DNA of 64,000 nucleotides, from contig NZ_PUIP01000015.1 of the NCBI RefSeq assembly GCF_002968015.1, positions 124,001 to 188,000 of the forward strand. Direction: 5' to 3'. Positions 1 through 7,161 of this stretch are shown here, piece after piece. Position numbers and translations under genes: made by a program. Position 1 is the stretch's first letter; each line of letters starts with the position of its first letter. This DNA is from Massilia phosphatilytica (GTDB taxonomy: Bacteria; Pseudomonadota; Gammaproteobacteria; Burkholderiales; Burkholderiaceae_D). The notes under the pieces are model-generated. The model did no database searches. It was not told the origin of the DNA and was given only the letters and a program-made list of their open reading frames with translations.

Positions 1-1877
1 GCAAGCATGTCGCCGCGATCGAATACGCCATCACGCCACTGAATTTTTCGGGTGCCGTGCGCATCGTCGCGGACATCGATGCGGACGTGACCAATCTGCA
101 GGCGGGCGACGATCCGCGCGTCGGTTCCGCGCTGACGGGCGCGTCGCTGATCGAGACGCAGCGTGAGGTGGCCAGCGACGCGGGCGCGCACGACGTGCTG
201 CTGCTGCAGCGCACGCGCCACAGCGGTTTTACGCTGGCCACCGCGACGGATGCCGTGCCGTCAAGTGCCGCGCGCGTGGAGCAGGTCGGATTGGGCCACG
301 CGTTCGACGCCGACGTGGAGCAGGACGCCACGTTCACCGTGCACAAATACGTCGCCTACGCGAGCTCGCGCGACATGGCGCAGTATGCCGTCGGCCCGCA
401 CGCGCGCGCCGAGCTGGCGCGGGCCCGCGCGGCCGGTTTCGATGCGCTGGCAGCCGAGCAGGCCGACTACCTGTCCCGCTTCTGGGAAGACGCCGACGTG
501 GCCATCGCCGGCGACGACGCCTTGCAGCAGGGCGTGCACTTCAACCAGTTCCACCTGCTGCAATCCGTCGGACGCGACGGCAAGACGAACATCGCGGCCA
601 AGGGCGTGACGGGCGAAGGCTACGAAGGCCACTATTTCTGGGACACGGAAATCTATGTGTTCCCGTTCTTCCTGTACTCCCGTCCGGAGATCGCACGCGC
701 GCTGCTGCAGTACCGCTACAACGGCCTGCCGAAGGCGCGCGAGCGCGCACGCCAGATGGCGCACGACAAGGGCGCGCTGTACCCGTGGCGCACGATCGCC
801 GGTGAAGAGTGCTCCGCCTACTTCCCGGCGGGCACGGCGCAGTACCACATCAACGCGGACGTCGCGTACTCGATCCGCCTGTACCTGCTGGCCACCGGCG
901 ACTTCGACTTCATGGCGGAGCAGGGCGCGGAGATCGTGCTGGAGACGGCGCGCATCTGGACCGGCATCGGCAGCTACGACCGGCAGAACCGCTTCTGCAT
1001 CAACACGGTGACGGGGCCGGACGAATACACGGCCATCGTCAACAACAACTACTACACGAACGCCATGGCGCGCATGCACATGACGTTCGCGGCCGATGTC
1101 GCCGAGCGCCTGCGCGCCGAGCGGCCGGATGATTTTGCGCGCGTGGCGCGGGCCATCGGCCTGGACGACGCCGAGATCAAGGCATGGCGCGCCGCCAGCG
1201 CCGCGATGCGCCTGCCGTACGACGACGCCCTCGGCATCCACGAGCAGGACGACAGCTTCCTGTCCAAGAAGGCGTGGGACTTCGCCAACACGCCGAAGGA
1301 GAACTACCCGCTGCTGCTGCACTACCACCCGCTCGTCATCTACCGCCACCAGGTGTGCAAGCAGGCGGACGTCGTGCTGGCGCTGCTGCTGTTGTCGAAC
1401 CAGTTCTCGCTCGACGACAAGCGCCGCGACTTCGATTTCTATGAACGCGTGACGACGCACGATTCCTCGCTGTCCTCGTGCATCTTCAGCATCGTCGCGA
1501 GCGAGATCGGTTATCGCGACAAGGCCTACAGCTACTTCATGGAGACGGCGCGCCTGGACCTGGACAACACGCACGCGAACACGCAGTACGGCGTGCACAC
1601 GGCCGCCATGGCCGGCACGTGGCTGGGCGTCGCCTACGGCTTCGCCGGCATGCGCCTCGACGAGGCCGGCCTGCGCTTCGCGCCGACGCTCCCCGACCAG
1701 TGGACGGGCTACCGCTTCAAGGCGCAGGTGCGCGGCGCGCTGCTGGAAGTCGCGGTCGATGGTACCGGCACCGACTACCGCCTGCTGCGCGGCGACAGGC
1801 TCGCCTTCACGCACGCCGGCACGACGATCTCACTGGACGCACAGCGCGCCCACATCCGCATGGAGAACCAGCAATGA
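1..1877 (+). CDS. GH65 family disaccharide phosphorylase, 5' end outside window
   Basis: Family knowledge: a cytoplasmic inverting phosphorylase that splits an alpha-glucosyl disaccharide with phosphate to beta-glucose 1-phosphate plus glucose. The frame is already open at base 3 with no stop upstream, so about 140-160 N-terminal residues of a protein usually 750-800 aa long are missing. The GTG at 57 is internal, because the preceding residues (EYAITPLNFSG) continue the N-terminal sandwich domain. The catalytic acid lies in GPDEY (Glu codon 1023-1025), and the conserved KQADVVL segment is at 1359-1379. The gene overlaps the beta-phosphoglucomutase gene by ATGA, the usual partner for this route. 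Maltose, kojibiose or trehalose specificity cannot be decided from the sequence. Confidence 0.9.
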   Translation, partial: KHVAAIEYAITPLNFSGAVRIVADIDADVTNLQAGDDPRVGSALTGASLIETQREVASDAGAHDVLLLQRTRHSGFTLATATDAVPSSAARVEQVGLGHAFDADVEQDATFTVHKYVAYASSRDMAQYAVGPHARAELARARAAGFDALAAEQADYLSRFWEDADVAIAGDDALQQGVHFNQFHLLQSVGRDGKTNIAAKGVTGEGYEGHYFWDTEIYVFPFFLYSRPEIARALLQYRYNGLPKARERARQMAHDKGALYPWRTIAGEECSAYFPAGTAQYHINADVAYSIRLYLLATGDFDFMAEQGAEIVLETARIWTGIGSYDRQNRFCINTVTGPDEYTAIVNNNYYTNAMARMHMTFAADVAERLRAERPDDFARVARAIGLDDAEIKAWRAASAAMRLPYDDALGIHEQDDSFLSKKAWDFANTPKENYPLLLHYHPLVIYRHQVCKQADVVLALLLLSNQFSLDDKRRDFDFYERVTTHDSSLSSCIFSIVASEIGYRDKAYSYFMETARLDLDNTHANTQYGVHTAAMAGTWLGVAYGFAGMRLDEAGLRFAPTLPDQWTGYRFKAQVRGALLEVAVDGTGTDYRLLRGDRLAFTHAGTTISLDAQRAHIRMENQQ

Positions 1878-2518
1878 CCACGAAATACAAGGCCGTGATT
1901 TTCGACCTCGACGGCGTCATCACCGACACGGCGCACTACCACTACCTGGCGTGGAAGCGCCTCGCGGACAGCGTCGATGCGCCGTTCGACGAAGCGTTCA
2001 ACGAACAGTTGAAGGGCGTCGACCGCATGGGCTCCCTGGAACTGATCCTCGCGCGCGCGCCGCGCACGTACACGCCTGAAGAAAAGCGGCTGCTTGCCGA
2101 TGCGAAGAACGGTCACTACCAGGAACTGATCGCGACGATGACTCCGGACGACCTGCTGCCGGGCGCCCTGCGCGCGCTGGAAGACGTGCGCGCGGCGGGC
2201 CTGAAGATCGGCCTCGCGTCGGTCAGCCGTAACGCGTTCACGGTGCTGGACCGCCTGGGCATCCGCGACCGCTTCGACGACGTGGTCGATGCCGCGACCG
2301 TCGTGAACGGCAAGCCGGATCCGGAGATTTTCCTGACCGCGGCCGCGCACCTGGGCGTGATTCCTGCAGATTGCCTGGGCGTGGAAGATGCCGCGGCGGG
2401 CGTCGCGTCGATCAAGGATGCGGGCATGTTCGCGGTGGGTGTCGGCAGTCCGGAGGTGCTGCATCGCGCGGACCGTGTGATACCGTCGATGGAAGCGTTC
2501 CGGCTCGCAGACTACTAA
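1874..2518 (+). CDS. pgmB: Beta-phosphoglucomutase (HAD superfamily)
   Basis: Converts beta-glucose 1-phosphate, the product of the GH65 enzyme, to glucose 6-phosphate in the cytoplasm. The 214-aa protein starts at ATG 1874, overlapping the phosphorylase stop (ATGA), which implies translational coupling. HAD motif I is FDLDGVITDT (residues about 9-18); the second Asp is the general acid and the first the phosphorylated nucleophile. The HYHYLAWKRLA cap segment is typical of beta-PGM rather than other HAD phosphatases. A Ser in ASVSRN, a Lys in NGKPDPEIF and an acidic GVEDAAAG motif complete the site. Length matches the family (about 215-220 aa). The MFS gene follows after 30 nt. Confidence 0.93.
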   Translation: MTTKYKAVIFDLDGVITDTAHYHYLAWKRLADSVDAPFDEAFNEQLKGVDRMGSLELILARAPRTYTPEEKRLLADAKNGHYQELIATMTPDDLLPGALRALEDVRAAGLKIGLASVSRNAFTVLDRLGIRDRFDDVVDAATVVNGKPDPEIFLTAAAHLGVIPADCLGVEDAAAGVASIKDAGMFAVGVGSPEVLHRADRVIPSMEAFRLADY

Positions 2519-2548
2519 ACCATAAAACATAAAAATACTGGAGACAAC

Positions 2549-3808
2549 ATGAACCAACGACGCATCATGCTCGCCCTGTTCATGATTTACTTCGTGTTCG
2601 CCATCCTGCTCAACAGCGTGGGCACGGTGATCCTGCAGGTGATTCACACCTATGGCGTCGACAAGGGCGCGGCGAGCGTGCTGGAAGGCTTCAAGGACCT
2701 GCCGATCGCGATCGTGTCATTCTTCGTCGCGTCGACCTTGCCGCGCTTCGGCTACAAGAAGGCGATGCTGGTGGCGCTGGCGATCGTCACCGTTGCCACG
2801 CTGGCGATGCCCCTGATCCCGGCGTTCGCGACAGCGAAACTGCTGTTCCTGTGCGTGGGCGTCGCGTTCGCACTGGTCAAGGTGTCCGTGTACTCGACCA
2901 TCGGCCTCGTCGCGCGCGACCGCAAGCACCATGCGGGCATCACCAACATGCTGGAAGGCTTCTTCATGGTGGGCGTGCTGTCGGCATACTGGATCTTCGG
3001 CTACTTCATCGATGCCGGCCATCCTGCATCCACGAGCTGGCTGAACGTGTACTGGCTCTTGTCCGGCCTGTGCGCGGCCACGTTCCTGCTCGTGCTGTTC
3101 ACGTCGTTCGACGAGTATGGCGCCGCGCCGCCGGACAGCCGCGGGCCGGGCGCCGATTTCCTCTCGATGCTGCGCCTGTTCGTGCGGCCGCTCGTGTACG
3201 TGTTCGTGCTGACGGCCTTCCTGTCCGTCCTCGTCGAGCAGGCGATCGGTTCATGGCTCCCCACCTTCAACAACGAGATCCTGATGCTGCCCGCCACCAT
3301 GAGCGTGCAGGTCACGAGCATCTTCGCTGGCTGCCTCGCGGTGGGGCGCCTGCTGGCTGGTGTCGTGATGCGCCGCCTGAACTGGTATCCCGTGCTGACC
3401 GTGTGCATGCTGGCGATGGGCGCGACGGTGCTGCTGTCGTTGCCGCTCACGCACGGCATTGCCCACGACCCGGACGTGACGTGGGCGACGGCGCCGGTGG
3501 CCGCGTTCCTGTTCCCGCTCATCGGGCTGTTCATGGCGCCGATCTACCCGGGCATCAATTCCGTGATGCTGAGCTCCCTGCCGCGCCACCAGCACGCGCC
3601 GATGACGGGGCTGCTCGTGATTTTTTCGGCGCTCGGCGGCACCACGGGGTCGCTGATCACGGGCTACGTGTTCGGGCACGTGAACGGGCATTTCGCGTTC
3701 TATCTCACGCTCGTGCCGATCGTGCTGATGGTGGGGAGCCTGTACGCGTTCAAGCGGCAGGTGGACCGCAATGCCATCGATATGCCGGTCGAAACGCGCG
3801 TTGCGTGA
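2549..3808 (+). CDS. MFS transporter, probable disaccharide/sugar importer
   Basis: A 419-aa inner-membrane protein with about 12 hydrophobic segments, consistent with the major facilitator superfamily. The start at ATG 2549 has a GGAG ribosome site about 6 nt upstream. The intracellular loop after helix 2 (LPRFGYKKAM) resembles the MFS loop-2/3 motif, and LEGF repeats occur near residues 30 and 132. It is last in a three-gene operon with GH65 and beta-PGM, so import of the phosphorylase substrate is the natural inference. Export or import of another sugar cannot be excluded. A pair of REP-like hairpins lies directly downstream. Confidence 0.8.
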   Translation: MNQRRIMLALFMIYFVFAILLNSVGTVILQVIHTYGVDKGAASVLEGFKDLPIAIVSFFVASTLPRFGYKKAMLVALAIVTVATLAMPLIPAFATAKLLFLCVGVAFALVKVSVYSTIGLVARDRKHHAGITNMLEGFFMVGVLSAYWIFGYFIDAGHPASTSWLNVYWLLSGLCAATFLLVLFTSFDEYGAAPPDSRGPGADFLSMLRLFVRPLVYVFVLTAFLSVLVEQAIGSWLPTFNNEILMLPATMSVQVTSIFAGCLAVGRLLAGVVMRRLNWYPVLTVCMLAMGATVLLSLPLTHGIAHDPDVTWATAPVAAFLFPLIGLFMAPIYPGINSVMLSSLPRHQHAPMTGLLVIFSALGGTTGSLITGYVFGHVNGHFAFYLTLVPIVLMVGSLYAFKRQVDRNAIDMPVETRVA

Positions 3809-3810
3809 TC

Positions 3811-3900
3811 GCGAACGTTTGGTGGGCTCGGGGAGCCCACCCTACAGGCGCGCGACATCGTAGGGCGGGCACCCCGTGCCCGCGCGGACGTTTGCAAGGC
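3811..3900. repeat. REP-like doublet (family 1), copy A
   Basis: Two GC-rich hairpins in opposite orientation lie between the MFS gene and the convergent c-di-GMP gene. The first is GTGGGCTC-GGG-GAGCCCAC (3822-3840) followed by CCTAC. The second is preceded by TAGG and has GCGGGCAC-CCC-GTGCCCGC (3865-3883). The same core and the flanking GACGTTTGC recur at 13517-13594 and 16403-16470. Two inverted units per copy fit a REPIN-type element. They may also act as a bidirectional transcription barrier between the convergent genes (inference). Confidence 0.8.
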
Positions 3901-3907
3901 GTCAGCG

Positions 3908-6028
3908 TCAGGGTTCCGGTTGATGACACCCGGGATCCGCCTGCTGCGGCGCCGCCTTCTGCGCCAGCAGCAGCGCCCTGAAATCCGCCGCCCGCATCGG
4001 CTTGCCGATCAAATAGCCCTGCAACACGTCGCACCCGGTCGAGCGGATCGCCTCCTTCTGCAGCTCCGTCTCGATCCCTTCGCAGATCACGTCCAGCTTG
4101 AGCGACTTGGCGAAGGCGATCACGCCGTTGACGATGTCCAGGCAGCGCCGGTCCTGTTCGATCTCGCGCACGAACGAACGGTCGATCTTGATCGCGGTGA
4201 TCGGCAAGGTGCGCAGGTATGACAGGTTCGAGTAGCCGGTGCCGAAGTCGTCGAGCGCGATGCGGAAACCGTCGCGTTGCAGCAGCCGCAGCACCGACGC
4301 CGCCTTGTCGATGTCCTGCATCAGCATGCTCTCGGTGACTTCCAGCTTGATGCACTCGGGGTCCAGGTCGTAGTGGTTGACGAGGTTCTTCAGCAGCGGC
4401 GGCAGGTTTTCGTCCGTCAGCTGGCGCGGCGAGACGTTCACCGCCATGCGCAGCCGGTAGCCCAGCAATTCCCATTCGCGCGCCTGGCGGCACGCTTCCT
4501 CGCACACCCAGGCGCCGACGACCGTGATGGCGGGCGAGCCTTCCAGCATCGGGAGGAACAGGTCGGGGGCGAGCAGACCGAGGCGCGGATGTTCCCAGCG
4601 CAGCAGGGCCTCCGCGCCCACGACGGCGCCGTTCACGGCGCTGACCTGCGGCTGGTAGAACAGCACGAACTGGCGCCGTTCGAGGGCCGAGAACACGTCC
4701 TGGCGCAGTTCCAGGCGCTGCTTGAGCAGGTGGCGCGCGGCCGTCGAGAACACGGCGTACGTGTGGCGGCCATTGTCCTTCGCTTCGTACATGGCGGCGT
4801 CCGCGTTGTTGAGCAGCTCATCGGCCGAGTACTCGCGGCCGCTGCCGATCGCGATGCCGATGCTGCCGCCCACCGTCACGTAATGGCCGTCGACGGGAAT
4901 CGGCGTGGCCAGGTGCTGCAGCACGGCCGTGGCCACGCCCCGCGCGCCGTCGGCGTTCATGCCTTCGAGGACGATCACGAATTCGTCGCCGCTGATGCGC
5001 GCGACCGTGATGCCGGGGGCGGAGAGGCCGCCGAGGCGCCGCCCGATCTCCTGCAGGGCCATGTCGCCCGCACGGTGGCCGTGGGCGTCGTTGACTTCCT
5101 TGAAGTGGTCGAGGTCGATGAACAGGACGCCCACCGGGCGCTCGTCCTCGACGGAACGTGCCAGCGCCTCGTCGAGCGCGCGCAGGCAGCTGAAGCGGTT
5201 GTGCAGGCCCGTCATGCTGTCGTGCGTGGCCAGGTGCATGAGCCGCGTCTCCGCCTCCTTGCGCTCGGTGACGTCGGCAAAGAACGCGGTGACGCCTTCG
5301 CGCGACGGATAGACGCGCAGCTCCAGCCACAGGCCCAGCGGCGCGTAGAAATTCTCGCAGCGGGCGACTTCGCGGTCATCCATCGCGCGCTTGTAGGTGT
5401 CGTAGAACGGGCCGCCGACGGCATCCGGGAACTCGTCCCACATGTTCTTGCCGATCAGGTCTTCCGGTTCGCGTTCGATCCAGGACGCGCCGCGTGCGTT
5501 GATGTACGTGAAGCGCCATTCGCGGTCGAGCGACAGGCAGCCGTCGGAGATGCTTTCCAGGACGGTGCTCAGGCGTTCGCGCGCCTGTACGGCCGCCTGC
5601 TGGGCTTCGACCACCTCCGTCACGTCCTGCAGGATGGCGACGAAGTGGCTGGGCGCGGCCCCGTTCTCGCGCACGGGAAACAGGTGCATGCGGCTCCAGA
5701 ACGGGCTGCCGTCCTTGCGGTAATTGCGCAGCAGCGCCGTGCAGATCTCGGCGCGTTCGATGCAGTGCCGGATCATTGCGATCTCGGGCTGATCGCGGTC
5801 GTCGCGCTGCAGGAAGCGGCAGTTGCGGCCGACGGCTTCGTACAGCGCGTAACCCGTGATCCGTTCGAACGCGGGGTTGACATAGGCGATGGGATTGTCC
5901 GGCAGGCTGGCGTCGGAAATGATGATGCCCGTGTTGCTCGCTTCGATCAGTCGCTTGAAAAAAGGCACCGGCAGCTGCTCGACCTTGTCGAGGAGGGAGC
6001 GGACTTCTTCGGGAGAACAATTCTGCAT
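3908..6028 (-). CDS. LOV/PAS-PAS-GGDEF-EAL cyclic-di-GMP turnover protein
   Basis: A 706-aa soluble signalling protein with no membrane segment or signal peptide. Residues about 25-140 form a PAS domain with the LOV signature GRNCRFLQ; Cys70 matches the flavin-adduct cysteine, and Asn45 and Asn102 match flavin contacts. The second contact Asn is Ser112 (FWSR), and the usual Gln before DVTE is Leu133. Residues about 150-255 form a second PAS domain. The diguanylate cyclase site reads SGDEF (346-350), a variant of GGDEF. The EAL domain has GAEALLRW, NVSPRQL, DDFGTGYSN, KIDRSF and EGIET, so phosphodiesterase activity is likely. Start ATG at 6028. Net direction of c-di-GMP turnover and true light sensing are unproven. 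Confidence 0.9.
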   Translation of the reverse strand: MQNCSPEEVRSLLDKVEQLPVPFFKRLIEASNTGIIISDASLPDNPIAYVNPAFERITGYALYEAVGRNCRFLQRDDRDQPEIAMIRHCIERAEICTALLRNYRKDGSPFWSRMHLFPVRENGAAPSHFVAILQDVTEVVEAQQAAVQARERLSTVLESISDGCLSLDREWRFTYINARGASWIEREPEDLIGKNMWDEFPDAVGGPFYDTYKRAMDDREVARCENFYAPLGLWLELRVYPSREGVTAFFADVTERKEAETRLMHLATHDSMTGLHNRFSCLRALDEALARSVEDERPVGVLFIDLDHFKEVNDAHGHRAGDMALQEIGRRLGGLSAPGITVARISGDEFVIVLEGMNADGARGVATAVLQHLATPIPVDGHYVTVGGSIGIAIGSGREYSADELLNNADAAMYEAKDNGRHTYAVFSTAARHLLKQRLELRQDVFSALERRQFVLFYQPQVSAVNGAVVGAEALLRWEHPRLGLLAPDLFLPMLEGSPAITVVGAWVCEEACRQAREWELLGYRLRMAVNVSPRQLTDENLPPLLKNLVNHYDLDPECIKLEVTESMLMQDIDKAASVLRLLQRDGFRIALDDFGTGYSNLSYLRTLPITAIKIDRSFVREIEQDRRCLDIVNGVIAFAKSLKLDVICEGIETELQKEAIRSTGCDVLQGYLIGKPMRAADFRALLLAQKAAPQQADPGCHQPEP

Positions 6029-6194
6029 GATCGTCTACCTTGGCGCTGGATGTTATCAGTGTAACGCCGCGTGCGGCAGGGGGCTGCACGAAAGACAGCT
6101 GTGTCCGCATGTAGTTGCCTGTGCGATCGGACCGCTTGCAAGGGCACGCGGAACCCTCGTCCCGCGCCCGGCCCGCCGCGCCACGCTGGCCGCC

Positions 6195-6980
6195 TCAATC
6201 CACGCCGAGGGCCGCCATCTTTGCGCGCAGCGCCAGCCGGTCCGCATCGATCTGCGCGCCGTTCGTCTGGCGCGACAGCGCGGCCTTGTCCTTGCGGCCG
6301 AGGAAGTAGGCGATGCGTTCGGCGTTGGCGCCGGACGGGTGCGGAATGCCGTGCAGGATGCGGTCGGACGCGAGCACGCCGCGCGCCGCGAGCCAGTCGA
6401 GCGCGAGGCCGACCTTAGGGCCCAGCGGCACGTACACGGCATCGGGCAAGGACGCCGCTTCGGTCGCGAAATAGTCGAGCAACTGGGCCTGCAGCAGCCG
6501 CGTCGTCAGCATGTTCGGGGACGCGCCGTTGTAGTTCCTGTCGTTGACGAACACCGGATGACGCAGCACGGCCGTCACGTGCATCAGGTGGGCGTCTGCG
6601 CCGAACAGCGTGGCGCAACTGGCGATGCCGAGCCAGCGCTGCAGGCCCACATGGTCGAGCAGGGCGACGAGGTTTGGACGGATCGCGCCGGAAAACGCGC
6701 CGGTGTACTTGGCCGCCCGCAGAACATCGTCCGGTGCGGCGCCTTGTGCCAGCAGGCGTCGCGCCTCGCGCACGGCGTTCTTCCATTGCACGAACCCGGG
6801 CGATATGCCGACGAGGACGAGCCGCGCCGCGCGGTTCACGTAATCGAACGGGATGTAGTGGGCGCTGATCGTGCCGGCGCGTGCCAGCAGGAAGCCGGCG
6901 GGGATTTCCGCGGGCGTGCTCACGAGGTCCGGATCGGTGTCGCGGATGAGGTCGCGGAAGGCTGGAAATGTCATTTGCAT
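6195..6980 (-). CDS. Uracil-DNA glycosylase-fold protein
   Basis: A protein of about 261 aa with two motifs of the UDG superfamily: GISPGFVQW in the N-terminal half, at the position of the water-activating loop, and HPSGANAERIAYFLGRK near the C-terminus, resembling the DNA-intercalation loop HPS. The Asp/Asn of classical families 1-4 is not obvious in the first motif, so the substrate is unclear and it may be a divergent or non-repair member. The frame opens upstream with a TTG at 7016, but no ribosome site supports it; ATG at 6980 or 6974 is preferred, also with a weak ribosome site. It is 166 nt upstream of, and co-oriented with, the c-di-GMP gene. Confidence 0.6.
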   Translation of the reverse strand: MQMTFPAFRDLIRDTDPDLVSTPAEIPAGFLLARAGTISAHYIPFDYVNRAARLVLVGISPGFVQWKNAVREARRLLAQGAAPDDVLRAAKYTGAFSGAIRPNLVALLDHVGLQRWLGIASCATLFGADAHLMHVTAVLRHPVFVNDRNYNGASPNMLTTRLLQAQLLDYFATEAASLPDAVYVPLGPKVGLALDWLAARGVLASDRILHGIPHPSGANAERIAYFLGRKDKAALSRQTNGAQIDADRLALRAKMAALGVD

Positions 6981-7026
6981 GAAATTGGAAAGAAACGTGG
7001 CCGGGTGTTGTTGCAAGGAAACGAGT

Positions 7027-7095
7027 TTGATATCGAAACCGATATCGGAAACCCAGAAAAAGTCATTTGCTTGATTATCGCTGTTTCTCTAACAT
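7027..7095 (+). promoter_or_regulatory. Promoter and palindromic operator candidate for the TonB receptor
   Basis: A -35-like TTGCTT (7067-7072) and a -10-like TAACAT (7090-7095) are separated by 17 nt. Just upstream is a perfect palindrome CCGATATCGG (7039-7048) preceded by a GATATCG half (7030-7036). The CGATATCG core also occurs upstream of the arabonate dehydratase gene and of the lysR gene, suggesting a shared regulator-binding site (inference). The 181-nt gap between the UDG-like gene and the receptor holds nothing else recognisable. Confidence 0.45.
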
Positions 7096-7161
7096 GAATT
7101 CGTAGCAATGCCAGGTTGAAACTCAAGTTTTTCCATAACTACTAGAAAATTCAGGAGACGT

